Assembly: GCF_016641735.1 (NCBI RefSeq)
Contig: NZ_JAEDAO010000001.1
Coordinates: forward strand, 124,001 to 188,000
Direction: 5' to 3'
DNA length: 64,000 nt
From: Ramlibacter algicola
GTDB lineage: Bacteria > Pseudomonadota > Gammaproteobacteria > Burkholderiales > Burkholderiaceae_C
Each line of letters begins with the position of its first letter. The stretch's first letter is position 1. The translations under genes and the position numbers were made by a program. Shown piece after piece: positions 14,221 through 22,577 of this stretch. The notes beneath the pieces were generated by a model. The model ran no database searches, had not been told where the DNA came from, and saw only the letters and a list, made by a program, of their open reading frames with translations.

Positions 14221-14691
14221 TTACAGCTCGGCCTTCAGGCGGCCAAGCAGGTCGGCGTGCACGCCGGCGTTGACTTCCTTGCGCAGGATCTGCTCGGCGC
14301 CCTTGACCGCCAGCACGGCGACCTGGTCGCGCAGCTGCTCGCGGGCATGGATCGCCTGCTGGTCGGCCTCGGCCTTCGCGGCGGCGACGATCTTGGCGGC
14401 CTCGTCGCCGGCGCGGTGCTTGGCCTCGTCGACGATCGCCTGCGCGCGGCGCTCGGCGTCGGCCAGCAGCTGCGCGATCTGGTTGCGCGACTTGGCCAGC
14501 TCCTCGTCGACCTTCGCGTTCGCGGCGGCCAGCTCGGTCTTGGCGCGGTCGGCCGCGGCCAGGCCTTCGGCGATCTTCGCGGCCCGCTCGTCCAGCGCGG
14601 CGGCGATCGGCGGCCACACGTACTTCATCGTGAACCCGACCAGGATCAGGAACACGATGATCTGAATGATGAGGGTACCGGTGATGCTCAC
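14221..14691 (-). CDS. atpF: ATP synthase F0 subunit b
   Basis: 156-residue peripheral stalk subunit. One N-terminal membrane helix (residues about 4-26, ending MKYVWPPI) is followed by a long charged Ala-rich coiled coil. I chose the GTG at 14689-14691 because it gives exactly the usual 156 residues and has an AAGGA site 8 bases upstream. An in-frame upstream start at 14721 would add a hydrophilic tail before the helix. Confidence 0.95.
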   Translation of the reverse strand: MSITGTLIIQIIVFLILVGFTMKYVWPPIAAALDERAAKIAEGLAAADRAKTELAAANAKVDEELAKSRNQIAQLLADAERRAQAIVDEAKHRAGDEAAKIVAAAKAEADQQAIHAREQLRDQVAVLAVKGAEQILRKEVNAGVHADLLGRLKAEL

Positions 14692-14754
14692 TTGGTCATC
14701 CTTGCTCCCGGCCGCGCACACGGCGTCCCGGGAGAGTGGTTGCAGGAAGGATGC

Positions 14755-15943
<1,189 letters not shown>

Positions 15944-15959
15944 GTTCTGGTTCGTCTCT

Positions 15960-16448
15960 TCAGTTCTTCGTCGGGGGACGCTTGCGCGGTGCGAACGCGA
16001 GCGCCACCCAGTACACCTTCATCGCGAGCACCAGCCCCACCAGCAAGGCGGGCCAGCTGAGCTCACGCACCAGCCCTGGCGCGGCCACCAACATGGCCAC
16101 CGTCAAGGCGATCTTGACCATCTCCCACACGAGGAACCCGAAGGCCGCCGTGCCGGCGTTGAGCGAGGAGAATCGGCCCGTGAGCCCCCGCGCGAACACC
16201 GCGGCGGGGATCATCACGGACAGCGCGCCGTAACCGGCGGACCATCCAGCGCTTGGCCTTCCGGTGGCGATCCAGGCCACGAGTGCCGCGACCAGGCCCA
16301 CCACCGCCTGCCCCGCCACCACCCACCAGGGGGACACTGGCGGATGCTGTTCGCGCAGCCGGCGCGCCTGTTCGGCGTCCAGCTTCACGACCGGGGGCTG
16401 CTCGTCCTCGGACCAGTCAGGTGGGGGGGCGGTTGTTCTTCTGTCCAC
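15960..16448 (-). CDS. atpI: ATP synthase subunit I-like protein
   Basis: 162 residues with a Pro/charged N-terminus (about 40 residues) and four predicted membrane helices at about 41-61, 68-86, 105-124 and 132-153. This topology and its place as first gene of the atp operon match AtpI, which helps assemble the c-ring and may affect Mg uptake in other bacteria. Sequence conservation in this family is low, so the assignment depends largely on position and topology. Confidence 0.85.
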   Translation of the reverse strand: MDRRTTAPPPDWSEDEQPPVVKLDAEQARRLREQHPPVSPWWVVAGQAVVGLVAALVAWIATGRPSAGWSAGYGALSVMIPAAVFARGLTGRFSSLNAGTAAFGFLVWEMVKIALTVAMLVAAPGLVRELSWPALLVGLVLAMKVYWVALAFAPRKRPPTKN

Positions 16449-16489
16449 GGTGCCCCGGCCTCTGGCCCTGAAAAGTCACAAAGCCTCTC

Positions 16490-16517
16490 ATTATAAGTAG
16501 AAACCCCCTCGTTCCAG
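16490..16517 (-). promoter_or_regulatory. Sigma-70-type promoter of the atp operon
   Basis: On the minus strand a perfect TATAAT (-10) lies at 16490-16495, with CTGGAA (-35) at 16512-16517 and a 16-base spacer. The predicted transcript starts near 16483, giving a leader of about 35 bases before atpI. No other gene on this strand lies upstream, so this should drive the whole operon. Confidence 0.7.
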
Positions 16518-16608
16518 CCACGTCGCGCACCAAAGCTCGACTTCAGCGCGCCGCGCATGCGCGTTTCGCACCACGGCCGAACAATCGGCCGCACCTGGAC
16601 CGGCCGCC

Positions 16609-17697
16609 ATGACGCCCCGCACGCTCTCGACCCTCGTGCTGCCCGCGGCACTGCTCGCCGGCTGTGCCGCCCCTGCGCCAGATGCCCCGGACTCGGGCAA
16701 GCCGCACCACACCCGGGCCGGCTTCCGCAACCCGGACGCCACCGGCCCGATCGACAAGCCGCTGTCCGCATTGCTGCGTTGGCGATACGCCGCACTGCGC
16801 GACGGGCTGCCGCCGCCGCCGGAGGCTCCGACGCCCCGCATCGCACCGGACCTGGCCGCGCTGCGCGCGAACACGTCGCCGGGCAAGCCCTCGGTCACGT
16901 GGATCGGCCACGCGAGCACGCTGGTGCAGTCCGGGGGCCTCAACATCCTCACCGACCCCGTCTTCAGCGAGCGCGCCTCGCCGGTGCAGTTCGCCGGCCC
17001 GAAACGGGCGCAGCCGCCGGGCATCGCGCTGGCCGACCTGCCGCCGATCGACCTGGTGCTGGTCTCGCACAACCACTACGACCACCTGGACCGCGAGAGC
17101 GTCGTCGAACTCGCGCGGCGCGGCGGCGAGCGCACGCTCTTCGTGGTGCCGCTGGGGCTGAAGGCCTGGATGGCGCGGCAGGGCATCACCAACGTGGTCG
17201 AACTGGACTGGTGGGACGTGCACACCGTGCGCGGCGTGCCGGTGCAGCTGGTGCCGGTGCAGCACTGGTCGGCGCGCACGCTGGGCGATCGCAACAGGAC
17301 GCTGTGGGGCGGCTGGCTCGTGCGCGCGCCGGACCTGCACTGGTATTTCTCGGGCGACACCGGGTATGCCGGGCACTTCAGGCAGACGCGGGAGCGCAGC
17401 GGCCCGGTGGACCTGGCGCTGCTGGCGATCGGTGCGTACGAGCCGCGCTGGTTCATGAAGGAGCAGCACATGGATCCGGCGGAAGCCGTGCAGGCGCACA
17501 AGGACCTCGGCGCGCGGCAAAGCATCGGCATCCACTGGGGCACATTCGAGCTGACCGACGAGGCGCTGGACCAGCCCCCGCGCGACCTGGCGCGCGCCCG
17601 CGACGCCGCCGGTGTCGCGGCGCAGGACTTCGGTGTCATGGCCATCGGCCAGACGCGCTGGCTGCCGGCGCGCAACGCGCGACAATCGCTGCCATGA
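16609..17697 (+). CDS. Metallo-beta-lactamase-fold lipoprotein (NAPE-PLD/UlaG-like)
   Basis: 362-residue hydrolase. A lipoprotein signal ends LLAGC (Cys19). The metal-binding motif HNHYDH places ligands at His152, His154, Asp156 and His157. The following WWDVHTV, PVQHWSARTL and FSGDTGY segments match the NAPE-phospholipase D-like branch. It is probably anchored in the envelope. The substrate is unknown; phosphodiesters are typical of relatives. It opens a plus-strand operon: the next gene's ATG overlaps its stop (ATGA at 17694-17697). Confidence 0.9.
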   Translation: MTPRTLSTLVLPAALLAGCAAPAPDAPDSGKPHHTRAGFRNPDATGPIDKPLSALLRWRYAALRDGLPPPPEAPTPRIAPDLAALRANTSPGKPSVTWIGHASTLVQSGGLNILTDPVFSERASPVQFAGPKRAQPPGIALADLPPIDLVLVSHNHYDHLDRESVVELARRGGERTLFVVPLGLKAWMARQGITNVVELDWWDVHTVRGVPVQLVPVQHWSARTLGDRNRTLWGGWLVRAPDLHWYFSGDTGYAGHFRQTRERSGPVDLALLAIGAYEPRWFMKEQHMDPAEAVQAHKDLGARQSIGIHWGTFELTDEALDQPPRDLARARDAAGVAAQDFGVMAIGQTRWLPARNARQSLP

Positions 17698-18587
17698 CCG
17701 CCACCACCGACAAGCTCCAGCCGCTTCCTTGCTACCTGAACGGCGAATTCACCAACCTGCGCGAAGCGAAGGTGAGCGTGATGGACCGCGGCTTCATCTT
17801 CGGCGACGGCGTGTACGAAGTCGTGCCCGTCTACAACGGCAAGCCGTTCCGCTTCGACGAGCACCTGGCGCGCCTGGACCGCAGCCTGGCGGAGCTGCGC
17901 ATGTCCAACCCGATGGCCAAGGGCGACTGGCGCGCTCTGGTCGAGCGCCTGGTCGGCGCCTATTCCCGGCACGCGGGCACCGCGGTGGCCGACACCAACC
18001 AGCTGGTCTACATCCAGATCACGCGCGGCGTCGCGATGCGCGACCACGTCATCCCCGTCGACGTCGAGCCCACCGTGTTCGCGCTCGCCAACCGCATGGC
18101 CCTGTACTCGCCCGAGGAGCGCGCCCGCGGCTTCGCGTGCGTGACGGCCGACGACTTCCGCTGGAAGAAGGCGCACGTCAAGAGCACCAGCCTCGTGGGG
18201 TCGGTGCTCGCGCGCCAGATGAGCGCCGACCAGGGCGCGATCGAGACCGTGATGTTCCGCGACGGCATGCTGTCCGAAGCGGCGGCGTCCAACGTGTGGG
18301 TGGTCAAGGACGGCAAGGTGTCCGGCTCGCCGCGCGACAACCTGGTGCTGGAAGGCATCCGCTACGGACTGATCGAGCAGCTGTGCCGCGAAGCTGGCGT
18401 GCCGTTCGAGCTGCGACGCATCCCGCGCGACGAGGTGCTGGCCGCCGATGAACTGCTGCTGTCGTCGGCCACCAAGGAAATCCTGCCGGTCGTCACGCTC
18501 GACGGCCAGCCGGTTGGAAACGGCCGGCCTGGCCCCATCTACGAGAAGCTGTATGCCGGCTACCAGCAAGCCAAGCAGCGCTCCTGA
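17694..18587 (+). CDS. Class IV PLP aminotransferase (D-amino acid transaminase-like)
   Basis: 297-residue fold-type IV transaminase. The N-terminal MDRGFIFGDGVYEV motif, Lys163 in WKKAHVKSTSL (likely PLP Schiff base) and the SEAAASNVWVV phosphate-site loop are diagnostic. The family contains D-alanine transaminase, branched-chain aminotransferase and aminodeoxychorismate lyase. The gene order with ybeD and lipB favours D-amino acid transaminase as commonly annotated in this group, but specificity cannot be fixed by eye. Confidence 0.9.
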   Translation: MTATTDKLQPLPCYLNGEFTNLREAKVSVMDRGFIFGDGVYEVVPVYNGKPFRFDEHLARLDRSLAELRMSNPMAKGDWRALVERLVGAYSRHAGTAVADTNQLVYIQITRGVAMRDHVIPVDVEPTVFALANRMALYSPEERARGFACVTADDFRWKKAHVKSTSLVGSVLARQMSADQGAIETVMFRDGMLSEAAASNVWVVKDGKVSGSPRDNLVLEGIRYGLIEQLCREAGVPFELRRIPRDEVLAADELLLSSATKEILPVVTLDGQPVGNGRPGPIYEKLYAGYQQAKQRS

Positions 18588-18892
18588 TGACCCAAGCCCC
18601 GACTCCCACCCCCACCCCGGGCGACGATCCGCGCAAGGACTCGCTCATCGAATACCCGTCGCAATTCCCGATCAAGGTGATGGGCGCGAAGGTCGACGGC
18701 TTCGTGCACGCCGTCACCAGCATCGCCAAGCGCTTCGATCCCGGCTTCGATGCATCGACGGTCGAGCTGCGCGACAGCAAGGCCGGCAACTACCTGGGCA
18801 TCACCATCACGGTGACGGCCACCAGCCGTGAGCAGCTCGACGAGCTGTACCGCACCCTGACCTCCCACCCGATGGTGAAGGTCGTCCTGTAG
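18587..18892 (+). CDS. ybeD: YbeD family protein (DUF493)
   Basis: 101-residue small alpha/beta protein with an ACT-like fold. The core [14 protein letters not shown] and the end [12 protein letters not shown] match YbeD. It is found immediately upstream of lipB in many proteobacteria, as here (5-base gap), and its function is still unclear, possibly allosteric or linked to lipoylation. The ATG overlaps the aminotransferase stop (TGATG). A Pro/Thr-rich N-terminal extension of about 15 residues is a local feature. Confidence 0.94.
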   Translation: MTQAPTPTPTPGDDPRKDSLIEYPSQFPIKVMGAKVDGFVHAVTSIAKRFDPGFDASTVELRDSKAGNYLGITITVTATSREQLDELYRTLTSHPMVKVVL

Positions 18893-18897
18893 CGCGC

Positions 18898-19584
18898 ATG
18901 CGCACGCAGGTGCTCGGGCGGGTCGACTACCTGCCCACCTACGAGGCGATGCGCGCGTTCACGGACGCGCGCAGCCCTGGCACCGACGACGAGCTCTGGC
19001 TGTGCGAGCACCCGCCCGTGTTCACGCAGGGCCTGGCCGGCAAGGCGGAACACGTGCTGGCGCCGGGCGACATCCCCGTGGTCGCCACCAACCGCGGCGG
19101 CCAGGTCACGTACCACGGGCCTGGCCAGGTGGTCGCCTACCCGCTCCTGGACTTGCACCGCCGCGGCTACTTCGTCAAGGAATACGTGTTCCGTCTCGAG
19201 GAAGCGGTGCTGCGCACGCTCGCCGAGTGCGGCGTCACCGGCCATCGCGTCACCGGCGCGCCGGGCATCTACGTGCGGCTGGACGATCCGTTCTCGCACC
19301 GGCGCCTCGATGCGCCCCCACCCCAGCCCTCCCCCGATGGGAGAGGGAGCAATGCGTTCGAGGGCTTGGGCAAGATCGCGGCGCTGGGCGTGAAGGTGAG
19401 CCGCCACTGCACCTACCACGGGCTGGCGCTGAACGTGGCGATGGACCTGCAACCCTTCTCGCGCATCCACCCCTGCGGCTATGCCGGGCTCGCGACGGTG
19501 GACCTTTCTACAATCGGCGTCTCCACCACCTGGGACGAAGCAGCGCAGCGGCTGGGACACCACCTGCACGCGTTGCTCACCTGA
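18898..19584 (+). CDS. lipB: Lipoyl(octanoyl) transferase LipB, with repeat-derived insert
   Basis: 228-residue enzyme that moves octanoate from acyl carrier protein to lipoyl domains, the first step of lipoate synthesis. [12 protein letters not shown] is at 66-77, the catalytic Lys is in [11 protein letters not shown] (Lys159), and the catalytic Cys193 is in HPCGYAG. Residues about 139-153, between the GIYVR strand and the LGKIAALG strand, are encoded by a GC-rich palindromic repeat (19312-19350) and read [11 protein letters not shown]. The insertion is in frame and in a region likely to be a loop, so the enzyme is probably active. lipA follows after 7 bases. Confidence 0.95.
   Translation: MRTQVLGRVDYLPTYEAMRAFTDARSPGTDDELWLCEHPPVFTQGLAGKAEHVLAPGDIPVVATNRGGQVTYHGPGQVVAYPLLDLHRRGYFVKEYVFRLEEAVLRTLAECGVTGHRVTGAPGIYVRLDDPFSHRRLDAPPPQPSPDGRGSNAFEGLGKIAALGVKVSRHCTYHGLALNVAMDLQPFSRIHPCGYAGLATVDLSTIGVSTTWDEAAQRLGHHLHALLT
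19312..19350. repeat. Palindromic intragenic repeat inside lipB
   Basis: A C-rich then G-rich element. Bases 19327-19335 (CCCTCCCCC) and 19339-19347 (GGGAGAGGG) form a 9-bp stem with one mismatch and a GAT loop, preceded by CCCCACCCCAGC. It resembles a widespread bacterial mobile palindrome with the core CCCTCTCCC...GGGAGAGGG, whose translated form often reads SPxGRG. That likeness is from memory, not a search. Confidence 0.75.
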
Positions 19585-19591
19585 CAGCACC

Positions 19592-20581
19592 ATGAGCACC
19601 AGCCCCGTCGTCCGCGAGGCGCAGGACACCGCGACCTACGACGCCACCGCCAAGCAGAAGGCGGCCGCGAAGCTCTCGCGCATCCCGGTCAAGGTGGAAC
19701 AGCACGAGATCCTGCGCAAGCCCGACTGGATCCGCGTGCGCGCCGGCTCGCCGACCACGCGCTTCTACGAGATCAAGCAGATCCTGCGCGAGCACAACCT
19801 GCACACGGTGTGCGAGGAAGCGTCCTGCCCCAACATCGGCGAGTGCTTCGGCAAGGGCACGGCCACGTTCATGATCATGGGCGACAAGTGCACGCGCCGC
19901 TGCCCGTTCTGCGACGTGGGCCACGGCCGCCCCAACCCGCTGGACGTGAGCGAGCCCGAGAACCTGGCCAAGACCATCGCGGCGCTGAAGCTGAAGTACG
20001 TCGTGATCACCAGCGTCGACCGCGATGACCTGCGCGACGGCGGTGCCGGCCACTTCGTCGAGTGCATCCGCAAGACGCGCGAGCTGTCGCCGCAGACCAC
20101 CATCGAAGTACTGGTGCCGGACTTCCGCGGCCGCGACGACCGCGCGCTGGAGATCCTGAAGGCCGCGCCGCCGGACGTGATGAACCACAACCTGGAGACG
20201 ATCCCGCGCCTGTACAAGCAGGCCCGGCCCGGCTCGGACTACCAGTTCAGCCTGAACCTGCTGAAGAAGTTCAAGGCGCTGTTTCCGCACATCCCGACCA
20301 AGAGCGGCCTGATGGTCGGCCTGGGCGAAGAGGACGACGAGATCCTCGAGGTCATGCGCGACATGCGCGCGCACGGCATCGACATGCTCACCATCGGCCA
20401 GTACCTCGCGCCGTCGACGTCGCACCTTCCCGTCAAACGCTACGTGCACCCGGAGACGTTCAAGATGTTCGAGGCCAAGGCCTACGAGATGGGCTTCACG
20501 CACGCGGCCGTCGGCGCCATGGTGCGTTCCAGCTACCACGCGGACCAGCAAGCCCACGCGGCCGGCGTCGGCACCGCCTGA
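19592..20581 (+). CDS. lipA: Lipoyl synthase LipA
   Basis: 329-residue radical SAM enzyme that inserts two sulfurs into octanoyl groups. The auxiliary cluster ligands C74, C79 and C85 ([12 protein letters not shown]) and the radical SAM CxxxCxxC ligands C100, C104 and C107 (CTRRCPFC) are all present. The C-terminal RSSYHA motif supplies the serine ligand of the auxiliary cluster. It is cotranscribed with lipB and complements it in lipoate synthesis. Confidence 0.98.
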   Translation: MSTSPVVREAQDTATYDATAKQKAAAKLSRIPVKVEQHEILRKPDWIRVRAGSPTTRFYEIKQILREHNLHTVCEEASCPNIGECFGKGTATFMIMGDKCTRRCPFCDVGHGRPNPLDVSEPENLAKTIAALKLKYVVITSVDRDDLRDGGAGHFVECIRKTRELSPQTTIEVLVPDFRGRDDRALEILKAAPPDVMNHNLETIPRLYKQARPGSDYQFSLNLLKKFKALFPHIPTKSGLMVGLGEEDDEILEVMRDMRAHGIDMLTIGQYLAPSTSHLPVKRYVHPETFKMFEAKAYEMGFTHAAVGAMVRSSYHADQQAHAAGVGTA

Positions 20582-20588
20582 GCGGCCG

Positions 20589-21437
20589 ATGCAGGCCAAC
20601 CTGCTCGCCCTGGGCGCGATCGCGCTGTGGGCCGGGTTGGCGGCGCTGGGCACGCAACTCGCCCACATCCCCCCGTTCCTGCTGACAGGGCTCGCGCTCG
20701 TGATCGGCAGCGTGCCCGCGTGGCCGCTGGTTCGCCACTGGCGCGTGCCGGCCTCGACGCTCGCGCTGGGCGTCTGCGGCTTGTTCGGCTACCACTTCCT
20801 GCTGTTCATCGCGTTGCGCTCGGCGCCCGCCGTCGAAGCGAACCTGGTGAACTACCTGTGGCCGCTGCTGATCGTGGTGCTCGCGCCCGTGCTGCTGCCG
20901 GGCATGCACCTGCGCGGCACGCACGTCGTCGGCGCCTTGCTCGGCTTCGCGGGGGCTGCCGTGGCGATCCTGGGAGCGCGCGATGCGAACAGCGCGGCGG
21001 GCTGGTCATGGGGCTACCTGCCCGCGTTGGGTGCCGCCGTCATGTGGTCGACGTACTCGCTGCTCACGCGCCGCGTGGCGGCGTTCCCGACAGCGGCGAT
21101 CGGCCTGTTCGGCCTGGTGTCGGGCCTGCTCTCGCTGGCATGCCACGTCGCGCTCGAGCCGGCGGCGCAACTCGGCACACGCGACTGGCTGCTGCTGACC
21201 GTGATGGGCCTGGGCCCGCTCGGCGCGGCGTTCTTCCTGTGGGACGCGGCGCTCAAGCGCGGCGACCCGCGCCAGCTCGGCGTGCTGAGCTACATCACGC
21301 CGCTGGCGTCGACCGCGCTGCTGCTGGCCGTCACCGGGCGCGGCGTGAGCGCGTCGATCGGGCTAGCCACGGCGCTCATCGTCGGCGGCGCGGTGCTCGG
21401 CACGCGGCAGCGCGAGCCGGTCACCACTGCGGCTTGA
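20589..21437 (+). CDS. DMT/EamA family exporter
   Basis: 282 residues with about ten hydrophobic helices and the two-fold EamA repeat. Motifs such as YHFLLFIALRSAPAVEANLVNYLWPLL resemble the YddG-like aromatic amino acid exporter group, so amino acid or metabolite efflux is likely but not proven. It begins 7 bases after lipA. Its 3' end overlaps the convergent aldose epimerase gene by 17 bases. Confidence 0.87.
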   Translation: MQANLLALGAIALWAGLAALGTQLAHIPPFLLTGLALVIGSVPAWPLVRHWRVPASTLALGVCGLFGYHFLLFIALRSAPAVEANLVNYLWPLLIVVLAPVLLPGMHLRGTHVVGALLGFAGAAVAILGARDANSAAGWSWGYLPALGAAVMWSTYSLLTRRVAAFPTAAIGLFGLVSGLLSLACHVALEPAAQLGTRDWLLLTVMGLGPLGAAFFLWDAALKRGDPRQLGVLSYITPLASTALLLAVTGRGVSASIGLATALIVGGAVLGTRQREPVTTAA

Positions 21438-22395
21438 GCCAGAAGCGCGCCGCGATGCCCTGGCCCGGCGCGAGCACGGCGCCGCCGAGATCGACAGTCG
21501 CGTAGCGGTCCTGCAAATTCAGCCAGTCGGTGCACTGGCTCACCGGTTCGGCGCAGAAGTAGTCGTAGCCGCGCTGGCGGTACAGCACGAAGAAGTCCAG
21601 CGGCGCCTCCGCCGTCATCACCAGGCTGCGCTCGGGGCCGTGGTCGCTGGCGGGCCAGTCGATGCGCGCCTCGCGCGACCAGCCGGTGAAGTTGTTGTCG
21701 GTGTGCAGCTGCGACAGGTCGGCGCCTTCGCGCAACTGGCGAACGACGGCGCTGCTCCCGTCGAGGCGCGTCGGCATCACCTCGTCGTCCGCTTCCCAGA
21801 TCGCGCGCGTCTGCGTGGCCAGCCGCGTCCCTGGCTCATGCGGGAAGTACGGGTGGTGGCCGATGCCCACCGGCATCGGCACCGTGTCCTCGTTGCGCAC
21901 GGCGATCGCGATCTCCAGCCGGTCGGGTGACAACACGTAAGCCTGGCGCGCCGAGAACGCCCACGGCCACGCAGGTCCCGCGGGCACTTCCAGCCGCAGG
22001 ATCACTTCTGCCGCGGCCTCGACCTCGACGACCCAGGCCCGTTGCCACCCGATGCCGTGCAAGGGATGCGGGGAGTCCTCGGCCGGATGGTTGGGCGGCG
22101 CGTGCACGTCGCGGTCGCCGAAGTGCGCACGACCGCCACGGATGCGGTTGCAGTAGGGCACCAGCGGGAAGCTCGCCATCGCGAGCGGGTTGCGGTTGGC
22201 CAGGCCCTCGTCGCTCGCGGGGCGCAGCCAGTGCAGTTCGCGCGTGCGGCCGCCGTCCTTCCACTCGCGCGAAAAGCTGGCGAGCGAGCCGCCGACTTCC
22301 GGCGTGATGGCCGCGCGCAATTCGCCCGCCTGCAACTGCAGCAACGGGTGCGTGCCTTCGCGCAACGCGCGCGCCACTTCGATCGTCTCGTGCAT
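21421..22395 (-). CDS. Aldose 1-epimerase (galactose mutarotase family)
   Basis: 324 residues. The family pattern is clear: an N-terminal ITPEVGGSLASF strand, NPLAMASFPLVPYCNRIRGG with the sugar-binding Asn-Arg pair, HPLHGIGW with a catalytic His, GIGHHPYF with the second His, and a Glu in AEPVSQCTDW as the likely general base. It interconverts anomers of hexoses or acts on sugar phosphates. The start at 22395 avoids a 16-residue upstream extension. Its end is shared with the converging exporter. Confidence 0.9.
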   Translation of the reverse strand: MHETIEVARALREGTHPLLQLQAGELRAAITPEVGGSLASFSREWKDGGRTRELHWLRPASDEGLANRNPLAMASFPLVPYCNRIRGGRAHFGDRDVHAPPNHPAEDSPHPLHGIGWQRAWVVEVEAAAEVILRLEVPAGPAWPWAFSARQAYVLSPDRLEIAIAVRNEDTVPMPVGIGHHPYFPHEPGTRLATQTRAIWEADDEVMPTRLDGSSAVVRQLREGADLSQLHTDNNFTGWSREARIDWPASDHGPERSLVMTAEAPLDFFVLYRQRGYDYFCAEPVSQCTDWLNLQDRYATVDLGGAVLAPGQGIAARFWLKPQW

Positions 22396-22520
22396 CGGCG
22401 CATTCTTCCGCGGCCGACAGGAGCCGTGTGGCTCAGCGGGCATGCGAACCGGATTTCATCCGGCGCCGCGTGACCTATGCACTGCCGAGGCCACGCGCAG
22501 CCGTCCTACAGGGGGGTCCG

Positions 22521-22577
22521 CACCCCCGACCTAGAGTGGGCCGGCACCCCCGACCCCGAATGCGCAGTACCCCCGAC
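22521..22577. repeat. Short direct repeats before the penicillin-binding protein gene
   Basis: The ten-base unit CACCCCCGAC occurs at 22521-22530 and 22545-22554, and a TACCCCCGAC variant at 22568-22577, at spacings of 24 and 23 bases. The third copy lies within the first codons of the downstream gene. A small hairpin, CCGGAT-TTC-ATCCGG, is at 22449-22463. Confidence 0.6.

Noticed and set aside
19312..19350. Possible frameshift or assembly error in lipB
   Set aside because: The insert keeps the frame and both flanks read true LipB, with catalytic residues; an element insertion explains it better.
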